A stretch of DNA of 19,061 nucleotides. Origin: OMOG01 sp041485845. Its GTDB lineage: Bacteria; Acidobacteriota; Terriglobia; Bryobacterales; Bryobacteraceae. Shown here in pieces: positions 1 through 6,657 of this stretch. The stretch is from positions 1 through 19,061 of the forward strand of contig JBGPKH010000091.1 of assembly GCA_041485845.1 (NCBI GenBank), in the 5' to 3' direction. Both the position numbers and the translations under genes were made by a program. Within the stretch, counting starts at the first letter, position 1. Every line of letters begins with the position of its first letter. Below the pieces are notes generated by a model that ran no database searches, was not told where the DNA came from, and worked only from the letters and a program-made list of their open reading frames with translations.

Positions 1-157
1 GACGTTGGCCTTTTCCAAGATCCGAACTCGATGGCGGGGCCTTCACCTCCCGAGTAAAAATCCCGACTGGAAAAGAATAACGCCTTTCGACTGGCCCATC
101 TTCCTCTGCCACGATTAGCCGGTTAATTGCCGAAGGCTCACCATCGCTACGGGGTGA

Positions 158-355
158 TCGATATCCGGGTTTGGCAACTTCTATTCGCACTCGGGTCCGT
201 CACCCAAAACGCCAAAGGCGTCGGATTCAACTTCAAGCACTGGTATTAATACCTCTGCAAACTCCGGCATCACGCAAAGCAGTGCGGGGTCAGCGTTCGT
301 GCCGTTGAACGCTCGCTCTTCCTTTTACCAGGAGGGACGCCTGTATGAGGGCTGA
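158..355 (+). pseudogene. Possible 3' end of a degraded secreted-type ORF
   Basis: One plus-strand frame is open from 158 to a TGA at 353-355. It reads as a Ser/Thr/Gly-rich stretch ending in a more ordered tail (FVPLNARSSFYQEG). No start codon is in frame, and stops in the same frame at 116-118 and 155-157 close it upstream. The composition resembles the end of a surface or secreted protein, but I do not recognise the family. It may be a decayed 3' end or chance. A second short open stretch ends at 78-80 in another frame and is equally unassignable. Confidence 0.2.
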
Positions 356-635
356 GGCGCCAGGATCAAAGCCGGTTTGATGCGTGCAAGTGGCCCCCCG
401 CGTTGGACGGGGCCGTCAACAAACGCAACCTGTCAACCGGAGAAACCGGAGAGTTCGCAAGCGAAAACTTGGGGTCCGGGCTGAACCCTGGGGTTGAGCG
501 CGCACCCCCACGAAACCGCCTGTCCAACCGGAGAGGTCGGCTCCAGCAAATACCTTTGAATTGTTTGGGATAACGGACGTTCGCAAAGGGCTGCCGTCAA
601 GCAAAACGGGAAGGCAAGTTTATAGCTAAAACGTG
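356..635. other. Gene-free stretch with short repeats
   Basis: No coding region is supported here. The 9-mer AACCGGAGA occurs in tandem at 435-443 and 444-452 and again at 526-534. Minus-strand ORFs in this interval run across the tRNA-Gln gene and show no recognisable protein features, so I treat them as chance. Confidence 0.5.
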
Positions 636-709
636 TGGCTCCCCGGCATGGATTCGAACCACGATTCACGGCTCCAAAGGCCGCTGTCCTACCCTTAGAC
701 GACCGGGGA
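636..709 (-). tRNA. tRNA-Gln (anticodon TTG)
   Basis: The minus strand folds as a 74-nt cloverleaf with encoded CCA. The 7-bp acceptor stem is TCCCCGG/CCGGGGA. The D stem is GTC/GAC. The anticodon stem is GCGGC/GCCGT with loop CTTTGGA, placing TTG at positions 34-36 (reads CAA, glutamine). The T arm is CGTGG-TTCGAAT-CCATG. The discriminator base is G and the 3' end is CCA at 638-636. It lies head-to-head with selC, so the roughly 80 bases between them must carry both promoters. Confidence 0.95.
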
Positions 710-774
710 TTGACGATTCTGCGTTTGCTTCCAGACCAGTTTAGCCTTTCAAGCCTGCTGCCCGCAACGACTCT

Positions 775-784
775 GCTACAATCG
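775..784 (+). promoter_or_regulatory. Putative -10 region of selC
   Basis: GCTACAATCG contains the -10-like hexamer TACAAT (777-782), ending 6 bases before the mature 5' end of the selenocysteine tRNA. No good -35 box is visible at normal spacing. The same decamer with one change (GCTAAAATCG) stands in front of the metH-like gene at 11351-11360, which supports a shared promoter motif. Confidence 0.45.
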
Positions 785-788
785 CCCT

Positions 789-883
789 GGAAGCCATTCT
801 TGGCCGGTGCTGGGTGCGGGCTTCAAACCCGTTGCGCGGTACTCTGTGTCGCGGGTGGGTTCGACTCCCACTGGCTTCCGCCA
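789..883 (+). tRNA. selC: tRNA-Sec (selenocysteine, anticodon TCA)
   Basis: A 95-nt RNA with all the special features of bacterial tRNA-Sec. The acceptor stem has 8 bp (GGAAGCCA at 789-796 with TGGCTTCC), followed by G and an encoded CCA at 881-883. The D stem has 6 bp (CTTGGC/GCTGGG, with G-T pairs) and a short loop. The anticodon stem GCGGG/CCCGT holds loop CTTCAAA, anticodon TCA, reading UGA. The extra arm is long, an 8-bp stem CGCGGTAC/GTGTCGCG around loop TCT. The T arm is GTGGG-TTCGACT-CCCAC. SelA, SelB, SelD and a recoded UGA gene are needed for it to be useful, but none is visible here. Standard tRNA searches can miss such genes or call them opal suppressors. Confidence 0.95.
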
Positions 884-930
884 AGACTCGACGTTTTTGT
901 TCGCACCGATACGAATCGCGCACTCGCGGA

Positions 931-1594
931 ATGGAAGATGCCCTCGTGTACCTTCCACGCAAGGGCGTGGCCGACTATGGCAAAGGGCGGATCATCTTCG
1001 ATCAGCACCAGCCGTCCAAGGGCTTCAACCTGGTAGTCCAGGGCCGGATCAAGATTACCATCCCCCTGGACGACGGCGTCCAAGCCGTTGTGGACATCTA
1101 CACAACCGGCGATTTTTTGAGAAAGTAGTTTGCCTGGCGCTGCCCCAAACGCCGAGTGCGCGCCGGCCATCGAGAATGTCGCACTCATGTCGTGGACGGC
1201 CGCGGAAATCGAAGACCAGGTCGAGGGGCCGCCGCGCCGGGGAATCGCCCTGTTACAGATGCTGGTGAAGCGCAGCCTGGATTGCCAGTCGCGGCTGCAA
1301 AGTTTCGCCCGCGACAAAACGCCCGAGCGGGTGGTCTGTTGGCTGCTCCGTTTTGCCGAACGCCTGGGCGCCATGACCGAGGACGGCTCTAGCGGAAAGC
1401 CGCCGCTGACTCACCAGGTGATCTCGGAGTTACGGGAACGTCCCGAGAAATCGTACCTGCGGTATTCCCGCCAGGGCATTCAGGTCTATTCGGATGCCCT
1501 CCGCGAACACCTTCAGGGGCATTCCCGACGAGGCGCGGAATGGAACCAGCGTGCGGAGGATCGGCCCCGGCCGGCGGGCGACCGGCCGTTCTAA
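931..1594 (+). pseudogene. Crp/Fnr-family transcriptional regulator, broken
   Basis: The first frame starts at ATG 931 and reads as the N-terminal half of a cyclic-nucleotide-binding-like sensor domain (YGKGRIIFDQ, VVQGRIKI, TTGDF), then hits TAG at 1126-1128. Restoring one G near 1119 turns the junction into the family motif GDFFGESSLPG and leads into the second frame. That frame holds the rest of the sensor domain, the dimerisation helix (QMLVKRSLDCQSRLQSFA) and the start of the winged helix (LTHQVISE). A second lesion around 1428-1460 shifts frame and removes roughly ten codons of the recognition helix. The GTSREIV motif survives only in another frame, and the wing (YSRQGIQVYSDAL) is back in the first. 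Two independent lesions make a functional product very unlikely. It sits 47 bp after selC. Confidence 0.8.
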
Positions 1595-1691
1595 CTTCGG
1601 AAAACACAGTCCTACTGTCCAAATTCAGGACGAAAAGCCGTTTACGCTTCGGCTAGATTCGTGGTGGGTTTCCAGAAATGCCGAGGCAGTC

Positions 1692-2852
1692 ATGAAAAGG
1701 TTGCGGATTCTCTCCACCTTGGCCTTGGCCGGCCAGTTGGCGTATAGTCAGGGACCCTCGGAACGGGCGTCGGCGCCTCGCATCGAGGGTGGAGCGGATC
1801 GCGCCGCCGACCCAAACCCGGCCGCGGCCATGCCGCCAGTGTTGAAGAAACTGGAGCCGGCGGATAGCCGGGTTGTCATGCTGCCCGGGCTCAGGGCAGC
1901 GAACGCGCCGCGCGGGTCCAAGGTGCAGGCGCCCGCCGCAGTCGTGGCGCCCCCTCGCAAAGCTTTCGTGCCGCCAACTCGATCCGGTACTTCGGAGCGC
2001 CCGCCAGCGCCCCGTGAACCCGCAGCTCCGGCGTTGCCCCTGGCGCCCGCGATCGCCATAGCGCCACCCGTTCTGGGTGCTCCTGTTTTGCCGGATCTGT
2101 CCGCTGCTGCGCTGGAACCGCCCACCCCAACGGCTCCAGCACTTACGGAACTGCCGCCAGCACCGGCTGTCGGCCCGGCGCAGACTCCTGCATCGGTCGA
2201 TCCGCCCGCTAACCCCGACCCCGTCGTTTCCGCATCGCCGATCGCACCGTCCACCGCAGCCCTGCCAGGCCCGCCTCCTGAACCTGTGGCTGCGATCCCG
2301 GTTCTCCCGCCCGCGCCGCCGGCGACCGCGCCGCCAGCCGCTGAAGGTGGTGCAGCCGCTGCTCCAACAGCCCCGCTTCCTGAACCTGCGCCTGCGACCC
2401 CGGCTCTTCCATCCCCACCGGTTCCGGCGACCGCGCCGCCGCCGGCCCCGTCTCCCCTCCCGCCCGATTTCGAGGCCGAAAGCGCTATCTTCCTTCAGGA
2501 GAAGATTGGCCGTTGGACGCTCGCCGACGCCCGCACTCTCCTCGGAGAACCGGCACGCCATCGGCCAGCCATTGACGACAACCAGGCAGAGAACGGCCAT
2601 ATCTATGCGTTCCACGACCCCACGGGCCGCTACAAGGAACTGGAGTTGGACTTCGATGCCGGCAAAGGCAGCTTGCGAACCGTCTTCGTATATCCCCATA
2701 CGCTGACGTGGCAGGAGTGCCGCCGGCTGTTCAGCGGTAATGTGAATGCCACAAAGGCGAACAAAGGACGAACCTTTTACTCGTACCTAAACCGCCGCCT
2801 CGATGTCCTGGTCGATCCCGGCGGCCAGGTGATCAGTTTGGGCCTCTACTGA
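1692..2852 (+). CDS. Secreted Pro/Ala-rich protein with conserved C-terminal domain
   Basis: 386 aa. I chose ATG 1692 because a signal peptide (MKRLRILSTLALAGQLAYSQ) starts exactly there, whereas the longer frame from 1494 begins inside the Crp pseudogene. Residues about 30-255 are a low-complexity Pro/Ala linker typical of a periplasm- or wall-spanning spacer. Residues about 257-386 form a compact, ordinary-composition domain that includes WTLADARTLLGEP, YAFHDPTGRYKELELDF and a C-terminal RRLDVLVDPGG. The 'LLGEP ... ELDF' pattern resembles small SmpA/OmlA-like outer-membrane assembly domains, but that is only a resemblance. A GCTAGATTCG element at 1652-1661 may be its promoter. Function unknown. 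The gene appears intact. Confidence 0.75.
   Translation: MKRLRILSTLALAGQLAYSQGPSERASAPRIEGGADRAADPNPAAAMPPVLKKLEPADSRVVMLPGLRAANAPRGSKVQAPAAVVAPPRKAFVPPTRSGTSERPPAPREPAAPALPLAPAIAIAPPVLGAPVLPDLSAAALEPPTPTAPALTELPPAPAVGPAQTPASVDPPANPDPVVSASPIAPSTAALPGPPPEPVAAIPVLPPAPPATAPPAAEGGAAAAPTAPLPEPAPATPALPSPPVPATAPPPAPSPLPPDFEAESAIFLQEKIGRWTLADARTLLGEPARHRPAIDDNQAENGHIYAFHDPTGRYKELELDFDAGKGSLRTVFVYPHTLTWQECRRLFSGNVNATKANKGRTFYSYLNRRLDVLVDPGGQVISLGLY
2277..2440 (+). repeat. Imperfect in-frame duplication in the Pro/Ala linker
   Basis: Segments 2277-2335 and 2379-2440 both begin CCTGAACCTG and end around GCGACCGCGCCGCC. They encode two similar Pro/Ala blocks (PEPVAAIPVLPPAP and PEPAPATPALPSPP). This suggests the spacer grew by internal duplication. 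Confidence 0.6.
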
Positions 2853-2864
2853 AGCAACTCCATT

Positions 2865-2904
2865 AAGAAAGCGAAACCTGCCCGAAGAAAGCGAAACCTT
2901 CCCG
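2865..2904 (+). repeat. 20-bp tandem repeat, two copies
   Basis: AAGAAAGCGAAACCTGCCCG at 2865-2884 is followed directly by a copy at 2885-2904 with one mismatch. It lies in the intergenic space 13 bp after the stop of the Pro/Ala-rich gene. No role is evident. Confidence 0.8.
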
Positions 2905-2953
2905 CCCGTGCGGACGCCTAATAGTCAGGCTCACCCAACGCCGTGAATCGGCG

Positions 2954-2975
2954 GTATAGTGTAGCTATACAGGAG
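2954..2975 (+). promoter_or_regulatory. Putative -10/operator and RBS of the M48 gene
   Basis: GTATAG-TGTAG-CTATAC (2954-2970) is a perfect 6-bp inverted repeat that contains a good -10-like hexamer, TATAGT (2955-2960). It runs straight into the ribosome-binding site AGGAG (2971-2975), 10 bp before ATG 2986. If transcription starts near 2967, the leader is only about 20 nt. The palindrome could be an operator, an mRNA 5' element, or coincidence. Confidence 0.45.
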
Positions 2976-2985
2976 TTTTCAAGAA

Positions 2986-3993
2986 ATGAAACTTCGATCC
3001 GCACTGCCCGTGGCATTGGCAGCACTCAGCCTGTTGGCGACGGGCGCTTTCGCCGGGGACAAGAAAAAGAACCCCGAGGAAATCGGCAACCGTGATGTTG
3101 GCAAGGGCGTGAACTTCTACTCGCTCGAGCGCGAGATCGGGCTCGGCAAGCAGTTGGCGCAGGAAGTGGAGCGTCAGGCCAAAATCATCGACGACCCGGT
3201 CATTGCGGAATACGTCAGCCGCGTGGGTCAGAATCTCGTCCGCAACTCCGACGCCAAGGTGCCTTTCACCATCAAGGTGCTGGATTCCGAAGAGGTCAAC
3301 GCCTTCGCGCTGCCGGGCGGGTTCTTCTTCGTGAACTCCGGTCTCGTCCTGAAGGCGGAGTCCGAATCGGAGCTGGCCGGCGTCATGGCGCACGAAATCG
3401 CGCACGTAGCGGCACGGCACGGCACCAAGCAGGCCACGCGCGGCGATCTGGCTAACATCGCGACCATTCCCCTGATCTTCATGGGGGGTTGGGCGGGCTA
3501 CGCGATCCGCCAGGGCGCCGGCCTCGCCATCCCACTTGGCTTCCTCCAGTTCTCCCAATCCTTCGAGCGGGAGGCGGACTACCTGGGATTGCAGTATCTC
3601 TATAAGGCGGGCTACGATCCCAATTCGTTCGTGGATTTCTTCGAGAAGATCCAGTCCCTCGAGAAGAGAAAGCCGGGTTCGCTGTCCAAGGTATTCTCCA
3701 CGCACCCCATGACCGACAACCGCATCAAGGCCGCCCAGGACGAGATTCAGAAAATCCTGGCGCCGAAACCGGAATACGTAGTGAACACTTCCGAGTTCAA
3801 CGATGTCAAGAGCCGGCTGTCCATGATGCACAATCGACGCAAGGTGGATAACGAAGACCCGAGCCGCCCGAAGTTGCGCCGTGCGCCGGGCAGCGGCAAT
3901 GGCCCCGTCGACGAGAACGAAGATGGCACCAAGCCCAAGACCGATCAGGACGAGCGGCCCACGCTGAAGCGCCGCGACGGCGGCGGTCAGTAA
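2986..3993 (+). CDS. Secreted M48-family zinc metalloprotease
   Basis: 335 aa, starting 10 bp after AGGAG. Residues 1-23 form a signal peptide ending AFA. The zinc site HEIAH is at residues 136-140, inside GVMAHEIAHVAARHG, and the third ligand is Glu196 in SFEREADYLG. These are the hallmarks of the M48 (BepA/LoiP-like) peptidases that work in periplasmic and outer-membrane protein quality control. A hydrophobic stretch (about 157-187) follows the zinc helix, and THPMTDNRI near residue 240 matches the family. The last 60 residues are a charged, Pro/Gly-rich tail not needed for catalysis. No TPR domain is attached, unlike BepA, but a separate TPR protein is encoded nearby on the other strand. 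The substrate is unknown. Confidence 0.9.
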   Translation: MKLRSALPVALAALSLLATGAFAGDKKKNPEEIGNRDVGKGVNFYSLEREIGLGKQLAQEVERQAKIIDDPVIAEYVSRVGQNLVRNSDAKVPFTIKVLDSEEVNAFALPGGFFFVNSGLVLKAESESELAGVMAHEIAHVAARHGTKQATRGDLANIATIPLIFMGGWAGYAIRQGAGLAIPLGFLQFSQSFEREADYLGLQYLYKAGYDPNSFVDFFEKIQSLEKRKPGSLSKVFSTHPMTDNRIKAAQDEIQKILAPKPEYVVNTSEFNDVKSRLSMMHNRRKVDNEDPSRPKLRRAPGSGNGPVDENEDGTKPKTDQDERPTLKRRDGGGQ

Positions 3994-4078
3994 TTTCACC
4001 CAAAGGTGGGCCCGCTTGCGGGCGTTCGGCGAGACAGGACGCTCCACTCTGAAGCGCCGCGAAGGTGGCGGTCAGTAA
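3964..4078 (+). repeat. Duplicated 3' end of the M48 gene
   Basis: The last 30 nt of the protease gene including its TAA (3964-3993) recur at 4049-4078 with two mismatches. Weaker similarity (CAGGACG ... CCAC) extends both copies upstream. The copies are 85 bp apart, and the second lies outside the reading frame. This looks like a local duplication or the scar of a former longer tail. Confidence 0.8.
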
Positions 4079-4080
4079 GT

Positions 4081-4106
4081 GGGGCAGGCTTCAGCCTGCC
4101 AACCCC
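4081..4106. repeat. REP-like palindrome between convergent genes
   Basis: GGCAGGCT-TC-AGCCTGCC is a perfect 8-bp inverted repeat (4083-4100), flanked by GG before and AACCCC after. It sits between the converging M48 and acetate-kinase-like genes and could stop transcription from both sides, although there is no U-tract. A sister element with the same outer arms followed by AACC occurs at 16776-16795, so it may belong to a dispersed repeat family. Confidence 0.6.
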
Positions 4107-4122
4107 GCGTTCGGTGTCGTTC

Positions 4123-5208
4123 TTAATTGCACAGGCGCCGGTATGCCCGCCGTGCCACAATCAACTCCTCGTTGGTAGCCAGCGCCATCACCGCCACCTT
4201 GGAATCGACCGCCGAAACGATGCGGTCTCCGCTGCCCGCTTGATTCTTCTTCGCATCCAGACGGATTCCCAGAAACGCCAGCCCTTCGCAACAGGCCGAT
4301 CGCAGACGCGCGGAATTCTCGCCGATTCCGCCGGTGAACGCCACCGTCTCCAGCCCGCCCATGGCCGCTGCGTACGCTCCGATCGTCTTCTTCACCTGGT
4401 ACACGAACACCTCGACCGCGAGCTCGGCCCGCCTGCTGCCCTGCGCCGCCGCGGCCTCGATATCCCGCAGGTCGCCGCCCTCCACGCCCGACAAGCCGGC
4501 CAGACCGCCGCCCTTGGAGAGTTGACGCCGCACTTCCTCCGTGCTCCATCCATGCCGTTCCATCATGTACAGCACCGCGAAAACATCCAGGTCGCCGTGG
4601 CGCGTGGCATTTTCCAGGCCGGATTGCGGCGAGAAGCCCATCGTGGTGTCCACGGACCGGCCTTGATCGATCGCGCACATGGAGGAGCTGCCGCCGAGAT
4701 GGCAGCTCACCAGCTTCGTCGGCCGCCCCACCATGGCTGCGACGCGCTCGCCGACGTACTGATGCGATGCGCCGTGGAACCCGTACTTGGCCACGCCCTC
4801 TTCGAGCCACGCGGCGGGCACGCCATACAACCGCGCGTGCTCGGGCATGGTGGCATGAAACTCCGGCTCGAACGCAGCCACCAGCGGCGTCCCCGGCATG
4901 GCCTCGCGAAAGGCTTCGATGGCGGTAAGGTAAATGGCGTTGTGCGCGGGCGCCGCCGGCAGGAACTGGCGCAGTGCCTGGATCACACCCTCATCCACCA
5001 GGAACGTGCCGCGGTAGCGCTCTCCGGCATGCACCGCTTTGAGGACCACGGCATCGATCCGCGTCTCACCCGTATCGATCTGGCGAATGGCGTCCCGGTA
5101 ATTGGCCACGCGCTCCAGCCGGCCCTTCGCCAACAGGGTCTCGGCGGGCATTTCGAGAATCTGGTACTTCAGCGAAGTGGATCCCAGATTCGGTACGAGA
5201 AGATTCAC
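4123..5208 (-). CDS. Divergent acetate/propionate-kinase-family protein
   Basis: 361 aa with a GTG start, about 40 aa shorter than typical acetate kinases (around 400), which convert acetate and ATP to acetyl phosphate. ASKHA-fold motifs are clear: NLGSTSLKY near the N-terminus, GFHGASHQYV, DTTMGFSPQSGLENATRHGDLD, FTGGIGENSA and TNEELIVAR. Judged against Methanosarcina acetate kinase from memory, several active-site positions differ. The substrate-binding Arg91 is Lys57 (LKAVHAGE for HRVVHGGE), catalytic Asp148 is Glu114 (FEPEFH for FDTAFH), and the Asn of HLGNG is Gly173. His145 and Arg203 remain. It may use another carboxylate, be weak, or be regulatory. GTGA couples it to the upstream TPR gene (4-nt overlap). 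Confidence 0.85.
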   Translation of the reverse strand: MNLLVPNLGSTSLKYQILEMPAETLLAKGRLERVANYRDAIRQIDTGETRIDAVVLKAVHAGERYRGTFLVDEGVIQALRQFLPAAPAHNAIYLTAIEAFREAMPGTPLVAAFEPEFHATMPEHARLYGVPAAWLEEGVAKYGFHGASHQYVGERVAAMVGRPTKLVSCHLGGSSSMCAIDQGRSVDTTMGFSPQSGLENATRHGDLDVFAVLYMMERHGWSTEEVRRQLSKGGGLAGLSGVEGGDLRDIEAAAAQGSRRAELAVEVFVYQVKKTIGAYAAAMGGLETVAFTGGIGENSARLRSACCEGLAFLGIRLDAKKNQAGSGDRIVSAVDSKVAVMALATNEELIVARRAYRRLCN

Positions 5209-6326
5209 TTCACTCCGGAGTACTGTGTCTTGATGCCCTGGAGATTCTTGGCCGCGGTCGCCTGAAACTGGCTCTTGATGGCTGCACAGGCGCGATAATA
5301 GTTCGCGGCCTCCTGCGGCTTCTCCATCTTGTAATTCGCGAACCCCAGCAGGTAGAGGATCTCCGGCTTGATCGCGGGATTGGATTCCACGGATGGCAGC
5401 GCGGCACGGAGCTCTTGATCGGCCTGCGCGAACCGGCTCTCGTTATAGTACAGCTTCCCGCTCATGTAGTGTGCCAGGCCGGTTACCAGGTTCTTGCGCG
5501 AGGTCCAATCCGCGTCGCTGACGCCTTCCGGCTTCGGCTTGGCGGCCATCACCTCGACGATCTTGGCGGAATAGGAGTGTACCTTCTCCGGTTCCTTCTT
5601 GTTCTGGAGATAATTGTCGGCTACCACCAGCAACATATCTTCGTTGGTCTGATCGGCGGCGAGGACGCGCTCCGCCAGGGCGAGCGCCTTGTCATTGGCC
5701 CCCGCCTGCCGGTAGGCGACGAAGAGCGTTTGCTGGATCTTGGCCGAGTACTCGCTCTTCGGATCCCTCTGCTGCAGAATCTCGGCCAACTCGATCGTGA
5801 CCTTGGGATCGCGCGACTGCACAGCCGCGCTGAACAGCGCGTACTGGCTGTAAGTGTCCACCTGTTTCGCGTAGTCCACGTGCGCCTTCCAGTTTTCGAC
5901 CTCGTCCGCGTCGGCCGGCTTCGGCGCGTTCGCGATCTTCCTGGCATTGGCGGAAGTTGCCGCCGACCACTTCTTGATGAGCTCCAGATCCTTCTTGGCT
6001 TCCGCCGCCTTCAGGCACTGAAGAGGCGCCTCGGGATCCTCTGGATCGATAATTAGCAGCCTTTCCCCGGCGGAGATGATCTTGTCCGGCTGGTTGGAAG
6101 AGACGTAGATTCCCTGCAACTGCTCGAGCACCCAGGCCGCGTCTTCGAGCTTGGGAAACTGCTCCGTGAACTGCTCCATGAGCGCGGTCTTCTTGGCCTG
6201 ATCGTTCTCTTGCAGGATCTGTTGGAGAAGCTTGCCTTCCGGCTTCTCCGCGTCTACGGTTTCCATCTTGTGACGTTGGCCGAATGCCATCGTCGTGAAG
6301 GCGATGAGAATCACCAGTGAGCGCAT
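5205..6326 (-). CDS. Exported TPR-repeat protein
   Basis: 373 aa. ATG 6326 follows a strong Shine-Dalgarno sequence (GGGAGGG, 6-7 bp spacing) and starts a short signal peptide (MRSLVILIAFTTMAFGQ). The rest is helical, with tetratricopeptide-like repeats: DAAWVLEQLQGIYVSS, SEYSAKIQQTLFVAYRQAG, NDKALALAERVL and a C-terminal unit around ILYLLGFANYKMEKPQEAANYYRAC. Such proteins usually act as periplasmic scaffolds; no partner can be read from the sequence. Its stop overlaps the GTG start of the acetate-kinase-like gene (sequence GTGA), so the two are almost certainly co-translated. That is odd given that the partner should be cytoplasmic. Confidence 0.85.
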   Translation of the reverse strand: MRSLVILIAFTTMAFGQRHKMETVDAEKPEGKLLQQILQENDQAKKTALMEQFTEQFPKLEDAAWVLEQLQGIYVSSNQPDKIISAGERLLIIDPEDPEAPLQCLKAAEAKKDLELIKKWSAATSANARKIANAPKPADADEVENWKAHVDYAKQVDTYSQYALFSAAVQSRDPKVTIELAEILQQRDPKSEYSAKIQQTLFVAYRQAGANDKALALAERVLAADQTNEDMLLVVADNYLQNKKEPEKVHSYSAKIVEVMAAKPKPEGVSDADWTSRKNLVTGLAHYMSGKLYYNESRFAQADQELRAALPSVESNPAIKPEILYLLGFANYKMEKPQEAANYYRACAAIKSQFQATAAKNLQGIKTQYSGVK

Positions 6327-6346
6327 GCTTCACCCTCCCAGAATTG

Positions 6347-6384
6347 GCGGGCAGGTCGCTGCCCGCTTTCGGACGGATTCTATC
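6347..6384 (-). promoter_or_regulatory. Putative promoter and leader hairpin of the TPR/kinase operon
   Basis: On the minus strand, GATAGAATCC (6384-6375) contains a -10-like TAGAAT with no obvious -35 box. It is followed by a perfect 8-bp inverted repeat, GCGGGCAG-GTCG-CTGCCCGC (6366-6347), which would fall at the very start of the transcript, before the Shine-Dalgarno sequence. It could be a 5' stabilising hairpin or an operator. Confidence 0.4.
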
Positions 6385-6411
6385 ACACAAGGGGCGGGGG
6401 CGGGGCGCGTC

Positions 6412-6657
6412 GTGATTCCGTTGATTCCGTTGTCGCGGCAAAATGAGAAGAGGGCACACGCAATCGGATCTTCTCGAACGGAACGCACCGCCTCGCCGTC
6501 CTTCGAGGAACTGGCCGCTCAGCAGGGCGTCACTCCAATTGGCGACTTTGAGACTTTGCTTGGAAAGCCGTTGCGCGAAGACGAATCGGCAGAGGAATTC
6601 TCCGCAAGCCTGCGCGAGTGGCGTCGAGAGGGAACCGATCGCGCCAGCCCGCAATGA
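6412..6657 (+). CDS. Antitoxin of a VapBC-type pair
   Basis: About 81 aa from GTG 6412; the start is uncertain and TTG 6421 is also possible. The C-terminal 55 residues are the informative part: SFEELAAQQGV, DFETLLGKPL, DESAEEFSASLREW. This acidic, helical pattern is common in short antitoxins encoded directly before PIN toxins, and I recognise it by pattern only. The N-terminal DNA-binding part is not recognisable in the chosen frame and may be missing. Its TGA (6655-6657) overlaps the toxin start ATG 6654 (ATGA), the usual coupling in toxin-antitoxin operons. Confidence 0.65.
   Translation: MIPLIPLSRQNEKRAHAIGSSRTERTASPSFEELAAQQGVTPIGDFETLLGKPLREDESAEEFSASLREWRREGTDRASPQ

Noticed and set aside
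119..355. Selenoprotein reading through TGA at 155-157
   Set aside because: Prompted by selC, I tested joining the frame across this TGA. The upstream 12 codons look random and no SECIS-like stem-loop follows directly.
433..669. Minus-strand ORF of 78 codons
   Set aside because: Its start lies inside the tRNA-Gln gene and it lacks any recognisable features.
1653..2699. Arg/Gly-rich minus-strand ORF opposite the Pro/Ala-rich gene
   Set aside because: It is the complement of Pro/Ala codons; low complexity, no start signal.
2965..4047. 360-codon minus-strand ORF opposite the M48 gene
   Set aside because: It covers the M48 zinc site and signal peptide on the other strand and shows no protein features.
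4006..5265. 419-codon plus-strand ORF opposite the acetate-kinase-like gene
   Set aside because: The minus-strand frame has clear family motifs; the plus-strand translation is Arg/His-rich without any.
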